Below are positions 25,179 to 37,424 of a stretch of DNA of 64,000 bases, in pieces; the stretch's first letter is position 1; each line of letters opens with the position of its first letter. The DNA comes from Hermatobates lingyangjiaoensis (Eukaryota; Arthropoda; Insecta; Hemiptera; Hermatobatidae): NCBI GenBank assembly GCA_026182355.1, contig JAPFBL010001929.1, positions 248,001-312,000 of the forward strand, given 5' to 3'. Below the pieces are notes generated by a model. The model was given only the letters and a program-made list of their open reading frames with translations, searched no databases and was not told the DNA's origin. Position numbers and translations under genes: made by a program.

Positions 25179-27808
25179 CTGGAAACGAAAAAAATAAGTG
25201 TAAGATTAATATTTTAGAAATAAGTGGTGGCTCATGTATGAAAAAAACTAAAGCAATCCCTGGAAAAATGACTTGTACACATTTTTATTTAAAAACATTT
25301 TTTTTTTATCTTTTTACGCCCCAAGTGGGTCCATGCAGTTATATCCACAGGTTCTTTGAACCAGGGGCAAAAAAACCGCTGACCTTACCCGAACTGAGCA
25401 AGTTCAGTAGGACCATTGGTCCGGAGTTTGATCAGAATCTCTTAAAATAATTCGGTACTAAGGGTGGCGGGGACCCATGTAGTGGTTCTCTCTCCATCCC
25501 GCTAACTGAGGTTGGACTCGTAGTGGGTGTTGGTTTTCTTCCAAGTTGGGTAGATACTTGTGGTCGCTGTGTGAGAAGCAGTTACTTCTTGGGTGGATGC
25601 CTGATTAGCATACCGGGGAGCTAGAGATACCAACCCCTTATCAGTGGGAACGGACCTTGAACCTTAGCTGACTGGACTGGACAAATGGTGCTTGCCTGGT
25701 AGAGGCTCGGACTCTGACGGGATCTCAGAGTGGGGACGATTAGATAACACCCCTTCGAGCCCTTTTATGTTCAGTACAGGTGGCAGTTAGCCTACGGGAG
25801 GCCTTATAGGTGGCCTCCGTATGTACTAGCCCATACAGGTGGCGTTAACCAACGATAGATTTGTTGGTTAACTCTCTATGAGTCGTTCACAATGGTTCTA
25901 AAAACTCTCCACAATGAGGCCCTGATGGGGTCAGATGAACTACTAGTAGCAAGCTCTGTTCCTGGGGTAACGGGTATTGCCCTCTTCGGAGGGGGCAACG
26001 GAATTCTTAAGAATGCTATGCTAGTCCTAAAACTGTAAGGCAGTGTAGGAAGCCTGCGTACTATTAGCTTGTACACCTCTTAACGTAGTGTATTTTTATA
26101 TATAAAAATGAATGTGTGTCTGTACTCGATAGATTCAAAAACCATTCATCCAATCGCAGTGAAAATTTCGGATATTATTTAGTACATCCCTGGTAAGGTT
26201 TATGTATATGTTTTTTAAATCATATTTGGGCTTCTAGGTGCTTCCGAACAAATTATAAAAACTGAAGTTTTGTTTTAGAATAATAAATCACCTGTCCTAC
26301 TGGTCGGATTTGTTTGCATTTATTTAGATTGACTTGGACAGTTTTTAACTGAATTAAAATTGTTATTTAGAGGTTTATTTAAAAAAATTTGAAATGTTCT
26401 ATTGAGTTAAGATGATATGTTAGAACAATAAAATTATTAAATGAAAAAATTAACCCCAATCAAACATATATTTTGTTAACGAGTTTGATATTATGTTTAC
26501 TGATAGCAAAGTTAAGTTTAGGCCACTCCAGATTTTTTATCTTAGTTCTTATTCCTGTTCGAATTGAATATTTATAGCTAAAGGTAACACGATATTCGCA
26601 GGGTCAGCCAGCTAGTATCTATATAAAACTTTGCCCAGTATTTCAAAGGACGCTATGTTTTTATGTTAAACAAATGTTTTTGATAAAAGTCTGTAAATAC
26701 GAAAAAATAGCCTTCATTTATAAATGCCTGATATGGTTGGTTATGCTGGTGATATGTGTTGGTTTTTTGGTCTGTATATATTATGCATGAAATCAATATT
26801 TAAAATCATTCATTCATAATATATCGTTTCGGATTTTAAGAAGTTTTTACTTCATTATATAAATGTAAGTTAGATTTATATTGAATAGTATCAAACCAAA
26901 AATTATTTATAAGAATAACATTTCTGTAGTGGGGGGGCCAGGTTAGCTCAGTGGTTAACGTACTAGCCTCTGAACTGGTAGGTCCGGGGTTCGATACTTA
27001 CCTATCCCTCGATTTATTCGCAAAGTAGGTGAGTAAATCTGAGTACGTCATCCCTCGCAGAGGGAGTCAAACCGTCGGTCTCGAGTCATTACTATTCAGA
27101 TACTCGTTGAAGATCCCTACTTTAAATACACTTGAGTTTCAAAACATTTTAGGACTTCCAATGTAGAATCAACAGGTAGTGTCTCTTACCCATTACTAAA
27201 ATGGTTGCAAAATAAACAAAATAAGTCACAATTTCCGCTCCTAGAACAGCACTAAGAGGTGAAGGCTTTAAAAGTGAGGGCGTTGGAAAACAAACAAACA
27301 TTTCTGAAGCAGCACCCTTACTATTTTCAGCTAAATGTATAAGTTAACACTTCTAAGATTTAACATTAAACACTACTAAGTAACGTTAATCTACTCTACT
27401 AAGAATCAGTCATACTGGGGCAAGTCCACCAAAAGGCTTTCATCAGAATACGGACATCTTTAAACAAGCAAAGCTGTTGGTTGTTTTTATGGGCATATGA
27501 AGGGACCAGTGTAGCCAAGTGTTTATTGAGTTTGATGATGCCTTTTGAGCCTTTGCTAGAGTGTGGAATAATGTCGTTGCTGCATTTGAGTACCTTAATT
27601 ATCGAGGTGAACACACCTTTATGTTTCCGTCTATACCGGGTGTGGCTGAGAATCCACTGCATCCTTAAGGTCCAATCGTTTCCTGATAGGTTGCCCAGCA
27701 GTCTATCGTTCTCCAACAGTCTGTAAAGAATTGCCTGTCCTCTTTTAACCCACGAGATATACAAGCAGTTATTGTATGATATATTTACTCATGATAGTGA
27801 GGAAAATG

Positions 27809-27839
<31 letters not shown>

Positions 27840-28408
27840 GTTGAACTGAATTGCCTTAATTAAACATACCTTTTTTTTGAGCAGTTTTTCATATTTCCTT
27901 GCTAATTTTAAATCGTCTTGATTTAGCTGGTGGATTTAGAAGGTCTGCTCCCTATTTATACTAATATATATATATATATATTATATATATATATATATAA
28001 ATTTCATTAAATTGTTTGCCTACTTTTATTTTTTCGTATTTCCTAGATACTTTTACCAAAATCCTGATTAAGGACTTCCATCTTTCTATTTTTTTCTCAG
28101 TACATATGATATGTCGTATGCCGATTTACCATAGGTTTCCTGCGCTTTCACCCTTTTAAAATACCACTCCTCCCTCCCACTCCTCTCAACCCCTCACCAT
28201 GATGTTTCTGCATCTAGTGTTTCAGTTGGGTTTTTTACTCTGACGAAAACCACTTGTTACGGTTGAAAGATCTTAGTATTTTTTTCCCATTTCATATTTT
28301 GGTTTGATCATTGATTGTTATTTCAAGAGATTGTGTGAAATCTAGTATATATACATATATATATAACGATTAAAATAATCAGTGACACAAAACAGAAACA
28401 CAACAAAG

Positions 28409-28439
<31 letters not shown>

Positions 28440-31400
28440 CTTTGAATCAGATAGATTGAAACATTAAACATTCGTGCATAAATTAAATATATTTAAATTT
28501 GGTAGATCATAAATGAACTGAACATTCTGAGACACTAAATAGAAATATTATATAAATATTGAATTATTTTTCTGAAAGTTACAGTGAGCTAAAGCTGTTG
28601 ACATTTAAACTCTTGATAAAATTTGATCTGTATGTTATTGAGAAAAGATTTTATTAATATAGCGTGCCTAAAATATAACTATGAATTATATTTAATACAT
28701 AAGACTTGAAATAATCGGACTACTTTTTTAAATTCATGAATTATTAAAATGACAGAAAATTCATGCATTTCCTGAACATGTGTGTGGAGAGTGGTCTACA
28801 TTATTGAGCCGAGCACAATTGAAGTGTATTATAATTTCGGGGTACTACTTGAATATATTTCTAATGTATTTACATGTGTCTCAGAATACTTTGTATTCAA
28901 TCATTATATTAATAATTATAATTATTTATTATCCCAAAACATTCACTTTAAATTGATGTAATAAATACAATTTAGTTATATGTGTTAAGGGAATAGTTGA
29001 GAATTATTAATAATCTTAATATTTTTAAGCTATGTACTAGTAATGTAGTTCATTAGTTTGAAGACAAGTGTTAAAAGTAGAACAGCCAGAAGTGCATTCC
29101 CCAGATTCAAGGAAATAACGTTTCCCTTGATCAGCATTTCCAAATCGTCCTACTTAATAGAGGACAAGGTTTTATTATTAAAAGTAAAAAGAGTTACTAT
29201 TAATGACATTCCTTTTAACTGTATTTTTATGAAACTTGTTTGAAATAAAAATAATTAACATTTATTCCTATTATTAAATTCAATAATAATATTATATTAT
29301 TATTCATTTAATTTTTCTTTAACAGTTGATATAATGAGATAAAGTTTTAATTTTCTTGCAAATAATTTGTAGATCGTATTCCATGTAATTTTTCCGCTCG
29401 ATTATAGACGATAAGATTTACTAGGTTCCAGTCATGTCTTAATATTGTTTCTTGACTTCAAAGTAATCTTTCTCCTCATTTTCACTATTCAAATCCTTTT
29501 CTTTCTGATACATTGTTCTCTTTTTCAAAACAATTTTCTTGTTCTGGGTGAGCTCTTCAATCCAACAACGATATATACTCTAGTAGTCTATTTTATTACT
29601 GGGATTTGTCACACGACTTGTAATAACGTTATTTAATACACTTGAGAGATCAGATAATGCCATCGTGTCGTGGACTTAATATTGTCCTCTCTTGAGCAAA
29701 AGCAATAATGCTCTAGTGAGTCTCAGGTCACCTCAGACGAGTCTCAGGTGTTCGACAGAATCTGGCACGAGGGTCTCTTATGGAGTTAAAAGACCTCCTC
29801 CCCTTTGCTTACTTTCTTATCATTACATATCTATCAGACAGATTCTATCGTGTAAGAGTAGGTTCAAGTTTATCACCATTTGCCACATTCAAGCAGGCGT
29901 TCCCCAGGGCAGTATACTTTCTCCCATTCTGTATAATATATATACGGCAGATCTCAACATCCATCCACTCTCTTGGCAGCATGTGCTGATGATAATGCCA
30001 TTCTATCAGCACATGATCCTATTGTAGGTTCTGATAAACTTCAAAAACATTTGATTCTTCTCCAATCTTGGTTCAAACGTTGGAGAATCAAAATCAACGA
30101 GCAAAAGAGCTCTTACATTACTTTCTATCCCGTAAAAACTGTTCTCCAGTACTTCTGAATAATAAGATCATCCCTCCCACGAATACTGTACGCTACCTTG
30201 GGCTACACTTTGACACCCTGATGACTTGGAATCCACACACAAGACTTAAACAGAAGTTGCAAATTCCTAATAAGAATTTTAGACTCAAAATCGCAACCTA
30301 CACTAACAGACAGACTATATATATATACACAACACAGTCCTGAAGCATTTCTGGGCCTATGGTATAGATATCTGGAGTTCCACCAAACCATCCAACATAA
30401 AACGTTCACAATCCCTACAGTCAAAAATCATCAGAAAACTATCACATTTACCTTTCTATGTCCCCAACAAAATTATTCACCAAGACCTTAAAGTCCCATC
30501 TGTCTAGAACTTTGCAATAGAAAGATATAAATTATTCCACAGAAGATTACTAACCCCCACACCCACCCACTTGCTCATTCCCTTCACTCACCTGTAGTAC
30601 TTTCAAACCTGCGTAGGCATTTAAAAAGAAAATGACCCCGAGACCTCTCCTCTATTAAACTAGCTGTGAGGGTAACCATGTTACTGAGTGCCATCAATGG
30701 GTGAACGACCACTCATTCCCCCCTAATCGCAGATATCAAATTACAATCACTTCTGAATACACATACTAGCATGTTGAAGTGGAAAAAAAAGGTCAGTTGT
30801 ATTTATAGTTATTTGGCGTCTAATTTCAACAAGCAATCAATTTGCGTTTAACATCTTCCTAAAGCATTTATCAAATTTAGGCTAATACTATTTTATGTAT
30901 ATTTTCTTTATGATTAAGGTTGTTGTTTGTTTATATTTCTTAAAAAGGTAATCAACATCAAAACAAATAGTTGTGATAGGAGTGAAAGTGCCTCATTATT
31001 CCTTCTGGAATTGATTTTGCAATTTATTTATGAATGCATATATAGTAATGGAAGTTAGTTTCACATATTAACGCCTTGTTAGTTTTAACATAAAGCTGTT
31101 CTGTGAAGAGGCATAATTTTTCAAAATTCTGTATCATTCTTATGTTTTTAACATTTATTGTAATTTAAACAGGAAATAGAGAAATACAGTGAGCCACTCA
31201 TCAACAGCAATACAATCAACAATACAATCCATTCAACTTTTAATTTATTTTTACTTTACTATAAGTAAAGTATAGTGATCGTGAAAAAATTCGATCTCGA
31301 GATTTTGACGAAATTACATGTTTTGAGGTCCCAGAAGTCGTTTTATGAAGTTTTTTCGATGATGTCTGTATGTGTGTGTGTGGGTGGGTGGGTGAGTGTG

Positions 31401-32127
31401 TTAGCATTGCTTGTTACCACGCTACGGTCTAGAATCTTTGATGGATCAAGTTGATATTTTACACAAAAATGGGCCTACTAGGGAAGAAGATCCCTATTAT
31501 TTGGGAAGAATTATGCATGATGGGAAAGTCACTTTTTTGCCCAAAACCGTTTTTTAGAAAACATTTATATCTCCTAAACTAATAACTCTAGAGTTTTGAA
31601 ATTTTGACATTATCTTTGAGGTTACAAATGGAACAAACGAAAAATATATTCAGAACTTTAAAACAACGGGAAATATTATTTTTCGTCAGTACATCAGCTG
31701 TGTGATGTACAAAAATAAAAACTTATATATTGATATGTCCTTCAATCACTATCTATACTACCTCAGGAATGAAAGACTAATAATCATATCCCATTTAGAT
31801 GTTACATTATGCTTAAATGAGACGTTATGTGTTATATACTCAAGAAATTTGATATTAAGTTACTTACAGTAAAGTTGAGTGTAGGCCACTCGAGATTTTT
31901 TAAAATTGGTTTCCTTATTGACTATTTTACTTTCATTAATTGCTTATTATTTTATTAATATTATAATTGTTAAGAAAATGTAATAAAATAAAGTAAATAA
32001 AATGAAATTTTATTATTTTATTTACTTTTATTATTTTACTAGTGTATTGTTGTCTATTCTTACGTCTTAAAACAATCACTATAAACTAAGCGTTTGATGA
32101 CATGTTTTAAAATCAATTGAGTCATAA

Positions 32128-32160
<33 letters not shown>

Positions 32161-33178
32161 TATAATTCAAGATCTATAGAATGGATGACATCGAATGGAA
32201 CCATCGAAGGTTAATGTTCTTGTAGCACTAGAGGCTGCCCTCGGGAAGGTGTCTTACCACTAAGGTGATCACATTTAGATAACATACTGGTTACTTTAAA
32301 TAATCAAGGTATTGGCTTTACTAGGATATGCAGATGGCCTTGTTATTAAAAGGTAGCAATTATTCATGGTATTGCCTTTGATTTTATGATGCATGTTCTA
32401 TAATTCGTCACTGATGGGTAAAGATGAGTACCTCTGTATTTAAAGATATTTTAACTCCAGCAAAAACAGTCTTTATTTCTTTCTCAAGAAGAATAAAAGT
32501 AGACCTCAAATACCTATTTATTGATAATACAAAACTAAAACCATCAGCGGTACTCAGATACCTTGTAGACTCTTTAGGTGAAAGACTAAACTAGACTCCT
32601 CAGAGGTACTCGGATACCTTGTAGACTCTTTAGGTGAATGACCAAACTTGAGAAACCATATGTACAGATACATTGTCGATAGTTCAGTTTAATAACAACA
32701 AATATTGTTTTAGATCACTGATTTCAAGTTTGTTATTAGGATAAAATGGATACAACAACAATAAAACATGAACTCATGAAATTGAATATCTATAAGTTTT
32801 GATAATGTCTCACTAAAAATTTGATATTTCGACTACACGATATACATATTACAAAAAACAAACTAAAAGTCAATTTATCGTCAAAGATTTTGATATTATG
32901 TAATGTATACTTATAGTAAAGATGAGTGTTGGTCACTTCTGATTTTTGTACTTATTTAGAAAATATTTTTTGTGATATTTGTTTATCAAAATTTAACTAA
33001 GAAATTGAGTCGAGAAAACGAGACTCTTTGGAGTTAACTTGGATATGGTTAAGCCATTACTACGGTGTGATAGAATACCTATATATGCAGTCAGACACTT
33101 GATTTATGTGTAGATTACCTCTGCTATGAATGAGGACATTGAAATCATGAGGAAGACGAAGAGCCGGGAGGAGTTCAT
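24876..33178 (-). CDS. gene A: secreted Cys/His-rich decapeptide-repeat protein (two exons)
   Basis: The coding sequence joins 33178-33119 and 25178-24876 on the minus strand, 120 residues in all. Exon 1 gives a signal peptide (hydrophobic core LFVFLMISMSSFI). The intron (7.9 kb) is phase 0, with GTAATC donor and TTTCCAG acceptor. Exon 2 starts ACVDKCKLYSKKCC, has a His-rich part (CHHHYHELHSYCH), then six decapeptides of the type CHYKKCCYEP. The promoter, exon-1 sequence and splice phase match genes B and C, so this is a paralogue in inverted orientation. It is much shorter, with 6 repeats against more than 20. It stops at TAG exactly where the paralogues have GAG (CCY-E-P); eight codons later comes TGA, so the end may be a recent nonsense change that removes only PCHSRKCH. 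The Cys/His content would suit disulphide cross-linking or metal binding, but no function can be assigned. Confidence 0.8.
25310..26090 (+). repeat. dispersed repeat G, copy 2
   Basis: A longer copy of the repeat at 19240-19680, sharing many blocks in the same order and carrying extra internal sequence (25440-25620, and a short TACAGGTGGC duplication at about 25770-25850). The minus frame at 25876-26076 has no recognisable domain. It lies in the gene A intron. Confidence 0.65.
26098..26612 (+). mobile_element. putative non-autonomous Helitron-like element
   Basis: The left part reads TATATAAAAATGAATGTGTG-TCTGTACTCGATAG, and the right end reads CGCAGGGTCAGCCAGCTAG followed by T. A 3' end in CTAG before T is typical of Helitrons. 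It has no TIRs or target duplication, and an F-repeat fragment at about 26455-26545 lies inside. The assignment rests on termini only. Confidence 0.5.
26936..27130 (+). mobile_element. tRNA-derived SINE
   Basis: A tRNA-like head contains a box A (TTAGCTCAGTGG, 26943-26954) and a box B (GGTTCGATAC, 26988-26997) at normal spacing. An unrelated body (to about 27130) follows. The 3' half of the head does not close a proper acceptor stem, so this is a SINE and not a functional tRNA gene. Confidence 0.75.
27399..27764 (-). other. unassigned 121-codon open frame
   Basis: An open frame starting MYISWVKRGQAILYRLLEND, with balanced composition for this AT-rich region and a KG-rich middle (SSKGSKG). 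It lies in the gene A intron among transposon fragments, with no splice or promoter signals seen. It may be a piece of an unrecognised mobile-element protein or a retrocopy. Confidence 0.3.
27836..27965 (+). repeat. dispersed repeat Q, copy 2
   Basis: Matches 2650-2760 (GAGCAGTTTTTCATAT, AAATCGTCTTGATTTAG). It is bracketed by (TA)n tracts at 27809-27836 and about 27964-27998. Confidence 0.6.
28140..28345 (+). mobile_element. B element, copy 3 (single orientation)
   Basis: Contains CTCAACCCCTCACCATGATG and GTTTCAGTTGGG, then the core CTGACGA-A-AACC-loop-CGGTT-GAAAGATCTTAG (28240-28276) and the tail TGATCATTGATTGTTATTTC, ending at GTGAAATC next to a TA-rich tract. The same order is seen at 39000-39260. 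Confidence 0.75.
28400..29680. other. AT-rich interval, no gene seen
   Basis: (CA)n(TA)n at 28411-28440, then AT-rich sequence. The frames at 29058-29243 and 29445-29636 have no recognisable domain. Confidence 0.5.
29690..30520 (+). pseudogene. Jockey-like LINE reverse transcriptase remnant
   Basis: Frames 29692-30027, 29780-29989, 29973-30158 and 30068-30343 together give a non-LTR reverse transcriptase in broken pieces: FDRIWHEGLL, then the QAGVPQGSILSPILYNIYTA block, then ADDNAIL (catalytic A-D-D), then LQSWFKRWRIKINEQKS and TVRYLGLHFDTLMTW. The order fits RT fingers, palm and thumb of the Jockey clade. At least three frameshifts separate the parts, and there is no ORF1 or endonuclease, so it is a dead 5'-truncated copy in the gene A intron. 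Homology fades after about 30700. Confidence 0.85.
31250..31906 (-). mobile_element. repeat F, short copy (about 660 bp)
   Basis: One end is TTACTTTACTATAAGTAAAG and the other TACTTACAGTAAAG-TTGAGTGTAGGCCACTC. The TTTACTATAAGTAA/TTACTTATAGTAAA ends are inverted. The interior contains a (TG)n(GGGT)n tract and TTAGCATTGCTTGTTACCAC. Longer relatives lie at 43360-45343, 46546-48040 and 48368-49790. No transposase was recognised. Confidence 0.7.
32520..32655. repeat. 55-bp tandem duplication
   Basis: GGTACTC(A/G)GATACC-TTGTAGACTCTTTAGGTGAA occurs twice (about 32548 and 32603), with short spacers. A (TA)n tract lies at 32130-32158. Nothing else was recognised in 31910-33060. Confidence 0.7.
33119..33178 (-). 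CDS. gene A exon 1 (signal peptide)
   Basis: Twenty codons starting at ATG 33178-33176 and ending GAG at 33119, followed by a GT donor (33118-33117). The sequence is closely related to exon 1 of genes B and C, including the leader CATCAAGGTGTT and the bases after the donor (GTAATCTA). Confidence 0.85.
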
Positions 33179-33230
33179 GTTGATGGCTCAGGAACACCTT
33201 GATGTATAGACTCTAAGTCTCTTCAATAGA

Positions 33231-33238
33231 CTTATATA
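33231..33238 (-). promoter_or_regulatory. TATA box of gene A
   Basis: TATATAAG on the minus strand, 52 bp before the ATG. The same box and spacing occur before genes B and C. Upstream sequence (TTTTATTGATAAATT, and AATGAGGTCAAA further out) is also shared. Confidence 0.75.
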
Positions 33239-33239
33239 G

Positions 33240-34080
33240 AGCTTAATGTTTACTTGATATTCGGCGTCCATGTTTTCAATTTATCAATAAAAAAAAACAC
33301 GTTCAAATGTTTCATTGTTTAATATTTTACTTATTTAGAATATTGTGTGACACAGGAAACAAATAAATAGCATCAGTTTGGCTTTTTAAACCACGTACTT
33401 TAAAATATATCCAATTGTTTTTTAACATTTTAAAATTTCCTTTTTTTAGATTTTCTTTATACAGTACTTGAATTAGCAATGTCTTACAACTGAATTCTAC
33501 AAAGAATTTCTACAAAAAATGTTTAAAAGTAAATTATTTTTTTATTTAAAGATATTCTTTTCCGCATTTGAAACGCAAGATGCAAACATAGTATTTAGGT
33601 CAAGAGGTTTGACCTCATTATGAGGTCAGAACCTCTTAATAAATAATGCTGATTTTGAGTTATCAAGCATCCGTTCTCTGTATAAGTCACCTCTATGCAG
33701 TAAGGTAAAGTGTTATGTTTGACTCATCTGTAACATGATCTTGAATCATGTTAGGAATACTACATGAAAAGCGTGGGCCATATAAGAATCTGTTTCTATA
33801 TGAATTTATTTCTATAACTATTGCTATAATTGCTGAGTGACACAAAGGTTCACGGGTGGTCTAGTGAATTAATAAAAGTAGTAAAAATTTAATATGATGA
33901 CTGCTTTGTTCAAGTCTTTAATATACTGTATTTAGTACTAAAAGTCTACATTTTAATTCTAATATGTATTTCTAATTATGTATCCAATGTATTGAACGAG
34001 CACCTGAATTAATATATTTGGTGTTTATTCTTATATATAAATCAATAATACTTGCATGTTATGATGTACCGAGCAACCTG
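33240..34080. other. upstream flank of gene A, otherwise empty
   Basis: 33240-33660 is alignable with the upstream flank of genes B and C (AAGAGGTTCTGACCTC and ATTGATAAATT on the minus strand). The rest is AT-rich with no feature recognised. Confidence 0.55.
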
Positions 34081-34770
34081 CTACATGCAGGGACAAACGA
34101 AAGAGGAGGAGAAGGTGATCAGGGGCTGGGCTTGACCACCTTCGTTTCACATCCTTCCTAATCCCTAAATCCCCTCCTTTTATCCCAGCCCCAATCTAAG
34201 GTGTTATGCGATCCGTGCCGAAGGATAGATGATACAGGGGTTACTGTATTATGAACGGAGCCTCAAGGGTACCAGGCGACCGCCTTCAGTAAACAGCCTT
34301 AGTCCAGTATGCGGTGCTCTGCCGGAGCGGACAAAATACCACCGATAGAGATATAGGAATATTCTCCTGTAAGGAGAAGGAAGTCTAGAGACTCTCCTCC
34401 AGAAGCGCAGAGAGTCCAAAAGCACTAACAGTGGAAGCCAACCTCCCACAAGTGCACCTGAAGATCTGAAGAAGACCGTCCCGAAGACGGGAAAAGGAAG
34501 TTACTTTTTCCTTTTGGGAGTAACATAGCGAGCCTGATGGGAATTATCAATGATGTTTTGTGCAGATTCTGCAAAGAAGAGGAAGAAACACCGTTGCACC
34601 TGCTCACTGACTGTAAGGCAACTTTGAAGCACAGAGGTAGGTGCTTCGGGACACTCAACAAAACCGTAGAAAAACTTTTACCACTGGAACCAGCAAAAGT
34701 ACTGAGGTTCTTGGAGGCCTTGAAGCTAACTGCTGGGGTACTTTAGTATGGAAGGAGGGAAGTATAACAG
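34081..34770 (+). pseudogene. LINE fragment: RNase-H-type polyprotein C-terminus
   Basis: The frame at 34537-34746 has CRFCKEEEETPLHLLTDCKA, a CxxC-x(n)-H-x(n)-C knuckle found at the C-terminus of R1/LOA/I-type LINE polyproteins after RNase H, then a short tail ending in a stop. The GC-rich upstream part (34081-34530) is out of frame and holds no readable RT motifs. This is a dead 3' LINE fragment. Confidence 0.65.
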
Positions 34771-35000
34771 TTTTTTTTTTAAAGACTCAGTGCTGTAGTC
34801 ACCCTCAAATTATAAAGATATAAATGTATAATTTATATAAGTAATATATATATATAGAATTTAATAATACAATGTTTTCTTATTTCGATCATATATATAT
34901 ATTGAACACTGCTTTTCTTTATCGAGGTTTGGTCCAGCTCCAAATAAAACAACGTTTCTTTTATATTTGTACAGAAATACAAAAATGTCTCTCTTGATGT

Positions 35001-35062
35001 AGCCTTGAAGATGTCTACAAATATAGACGAAACGTTAGTTTTGAGGTGTTTTACTGTTTAAC
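35001..35062 (+). ncRNA. hammerhead-like motif M (decayed)
   Basis: AGCC-TTGAAGA-T-GTCT-loop-AGAC-GAAACGTTAG. The first core base is changed (C to T) and the closing stem is weak. Flanks at 34915-35085 form a loose inverted pair (GGTTTGGTCC, GGGCTCAACC), suggesting a foldback element. Confidence 0.45.
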
Positions 35063-35187
35063 GCTGGGCTCAACCTCGATATATAGAAAAATAGTATTGA
35101 AGTTAATAATGAATATATAACTTCATCTCGAAGAAGGGTAACCTACAGAGCAAATAAACACACTTACTAACCAACTTTTCGAAGTAA

Positions 35188-35189
<2 letters not shown>

Positions 35190-35252
<63 letters not shown>
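35190..35252. repeat. (GA)n microsatellite
   Basis: About 62 bp of pure GA. The minus-strand Leu-Ser frames across it are artefacts. Confidence 0.97.
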
Positions 35253-35296
35253 AAGCACGTCGGAGACGCAACGGCAGGTAACCAAAAATATATACT

Positions 35297-35870
35297 AGCA
35301 AACGTTCCTGTCTTTGACTGGTACTTTTTCAAAAAATCGGAGATGATACATGGTATTCCAAAATATCATTAAAAATTATAGAATAGTAGAAAATACCATT
35401 ATTAGTACAGTGTAAAGTAAATGCTTCTGTATACACCACATTAGATGTCTGTCCTTCAGGTTCATGGAAGAACAAAAAGTTGGAACCTCTGACTATAGGG
35501 CAAGCAAACTACAGTTGACCTGTGAGAAAAACTTGTTACATTTATTTATAACACATTTACACCACTGTCAGTGGCGAGCACGCAAGTGACTGGACTACTC
35601 TGGTTCCATACCTTACTTTGTTACCAGTGTTTAAATTACGAAAATATTAGATAAAAAAAATTTTGTTCCTTTATGTATAATAAAGACTTTTGCACTACTT
35701 CATCGGCGAGCACGAAAGGCACTTCCTACCCTGTCTCCAATTTTGGAATATAGTGATCATTTTCTTTTATTTAATATTATTCAGGTAATAAATAATATAT
35801 ATTATAATTTCAGGCCTCTATCTCCACGGGAAATTGGTGTACAAACAAGCAAACAAACAAACTTAAATTA
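35297..35870 (-). mobile_element. Helitron-like fragment (minus strand)
   Basis: The minus-strand 3' end is GGAACGTTTGCTAG followed by T, as at 52572-52586. It shares AACCTGAAGGACAGACA-like, CCAGAGTAG and ACTGGTAACAAAGTAAGGT blocks with the plus-strand element at 50239-52585. It is a truncated copy of the same family, and a CACTGTCAGTGGCGAGCACG block appears in variant form twice. Confidence 0.65.
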
Positions 35871-35879
35871 AATAGTTTA

Positions 35880-36575
35880 ATTAAAATAAAAATGTTAAAT
35901 AGTATTAAATTATATTTGTGAATGAATGAATTACTTTAAACAAAAATTTAAATTTATTTATTTGTTTTATATTTTATTGTTTGATAAGTAGTTAAAATAA
36001 CTCTCTGTTGTTTTGATAATCACTCAATTATCGTAGCGATTACATTCCAGTAACACTCACGATAGTATTTGCTTTGAAGTTACTTCCAATCGGTCTTTAT
36101 ATAAAATAATTTTTGATTTGGAGTTTTTATATTTCGTAAATTTAGATTTCCGAGTTCTTACAGAAATAAACAATTTGTATCTCCTGAATCCAGTAAAATA
36201 GATGCAAATTATTATTAGTACCACAGAGGTCAGAAGACATCATATTGTTATAGAAGTTTGTCTAACGCCTTGAATCGGTGTATGTCCGCCCGGCCGGTTT
36301 CAAACGTGTCGAGACGGCTTTTGTAATAATATGACCAATAAAATAGGTTTTGCAAATTGGTTTGTCTTTATCCGCGCGCGTGTGTGTGTGTGTGTTTCGC
36401 AACTTGCTGGTTGGGAGTTTATTGAATAGTTTACAAAAATGTGTACACTGAATATAACATGTTATAATATTTTACTATATTAACTATAACAATTTTTTAT
36501 ATTATACAATTACTTAACTTAAATATTAACACATTGACTTTAATCTAAAACATAGCATAACATAACATAGCGTAA
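35880..36575. other. AT-rich interval, no gene seen
   Basis: AT-rich. A short (CG)n(TG)n tract lies at 36375-36396, and a run of CATAACATA-like words at 36550-36600 is low-complexity. Confidence 0.5.
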
Positions 36576-36599
36576 TATAGCACAGCATAATAACATAAC

Positions 36600-37395
36600 A
36601 TAAATATAATAACACTTATAATGCTTTAAAAAATGTCTAAGTCAATTTTCTTAATAAAGCTCATAAATGGTTCAAAATTTTTATCTGTGATTAGTTCTGA
36701 TCTGGCTGTTGGCCAAGAGCCTCCAGTGGTGACGATATGCTGGATCAGGGGTCCTCTGTGGCGGTCCAGGATAGGGCATTCGTAGAGGAGATGTTGCCAG
36801 GTCTGTGATGTGGTATGGTCGCAGGTACATGCATCCTCTGGTATTATATGGAAACGGTTGAGATATGATGTTGTTCGTCCGTGCCCAGTCAGCACTTGAG
36901 TGAGTTTATAATTTATTATGAGATGGGGTGATATTTGTTTTCAAAAGTCCATTGTTGGTATGAATGATTTTGTTTCCCTTCCTTTTATTGAGGACCTCCA
37001 GGCATCTTGCCATTTCTCTTCACTCTTCCTTGCCAGCTTGCTCTTCATATATGACAGAGGTGGCTTGTCATAACTGACAGTCAAGTTGTCTTGACTCCGC
37101 TGCCTCTTTTGCCAATGGGTCTGCTAGTTCATTCCCTTCCGTCCCTATCCCTATCCCTATATGAGCTTTGACCCATTCAATTTGAGTTTTACATTTTGTC
37201 ATGGCAACTATTTCTTTTCTTCTTTCTTCCAGTATTGGGATGTGGATGTTTCTATTTTGAATTAGGTCTATTGATGTTTGACTGTTCGTTAAGATTTTTG
37301 CAAAGGTACAAGCGTTTCCCTCAGAATTAGTTCTTCCTTTGACCCACTGGATTGCTTTCAGAATCGCAAAAAGTTCTGCTTGGTTAATACTGCAG
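36600..37395 (-). pseudogene. R1/I-like LINE: RNase H domain and C-terminal Cys region
   Basis: On the minus strand, 37395 down to about 37080 reads as a retroelement RNase H: INQAELFAILKAIQWV, then a TNSQTSIDLIQ segment (the usual TDSQ block with D changed to N), then EWVKAHIGIGIGTEGNELAD-PLAKEA with a tandem GIG insertion (the CCCTATC repeat at 37141-37159). Frame is then lost. It is regained at 36895-36626 as LTGHGRTTSYLNRF, then a C-x-C-x(15)-H-x(4)-C knuckle (ACTCDHT, HLLYECP). This is the classic LINE C-terminal order. The stops and shifts make it dead. Confidence 0.85.
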
Positions 37396-37424
37396 GTATA
37401 TATATATTCTATGTTTTGTTATTG

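Noticed and set aside
26936..27010. Functional tRNA gene
   Set aside because: Box A and box B are present but the acceptor stem does not close and an unrelated body follows; a tRNA-derived SINE fits better.
29058..29243. Small plus-strand frame near an AT-rich tract
   Set aside because: No homology, splice or promoter evidence; length is within chance expectation.
32165..32265. tRNA-like sequence on the minus strand (TTAGTGGTAAGAC and GGTTCCATTCGAT)
   Set aside because: Only loose box A and box B likeness at poor spacing; no cloverleaf could be drawn and no second copy was seen.
34249..34661. Minus-strand frames over the LINE fragment
   Set aside because: They oppose the recognisable CRFC-H-C plus-strand frame and have no domain of their own.
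37141..37159. CCCTATC short tandem repeat as telomere-like sequence
   Set aside because: Only three units, and it lies in the RNase H coding remnant, where it makes a GIG-GIG insertion.
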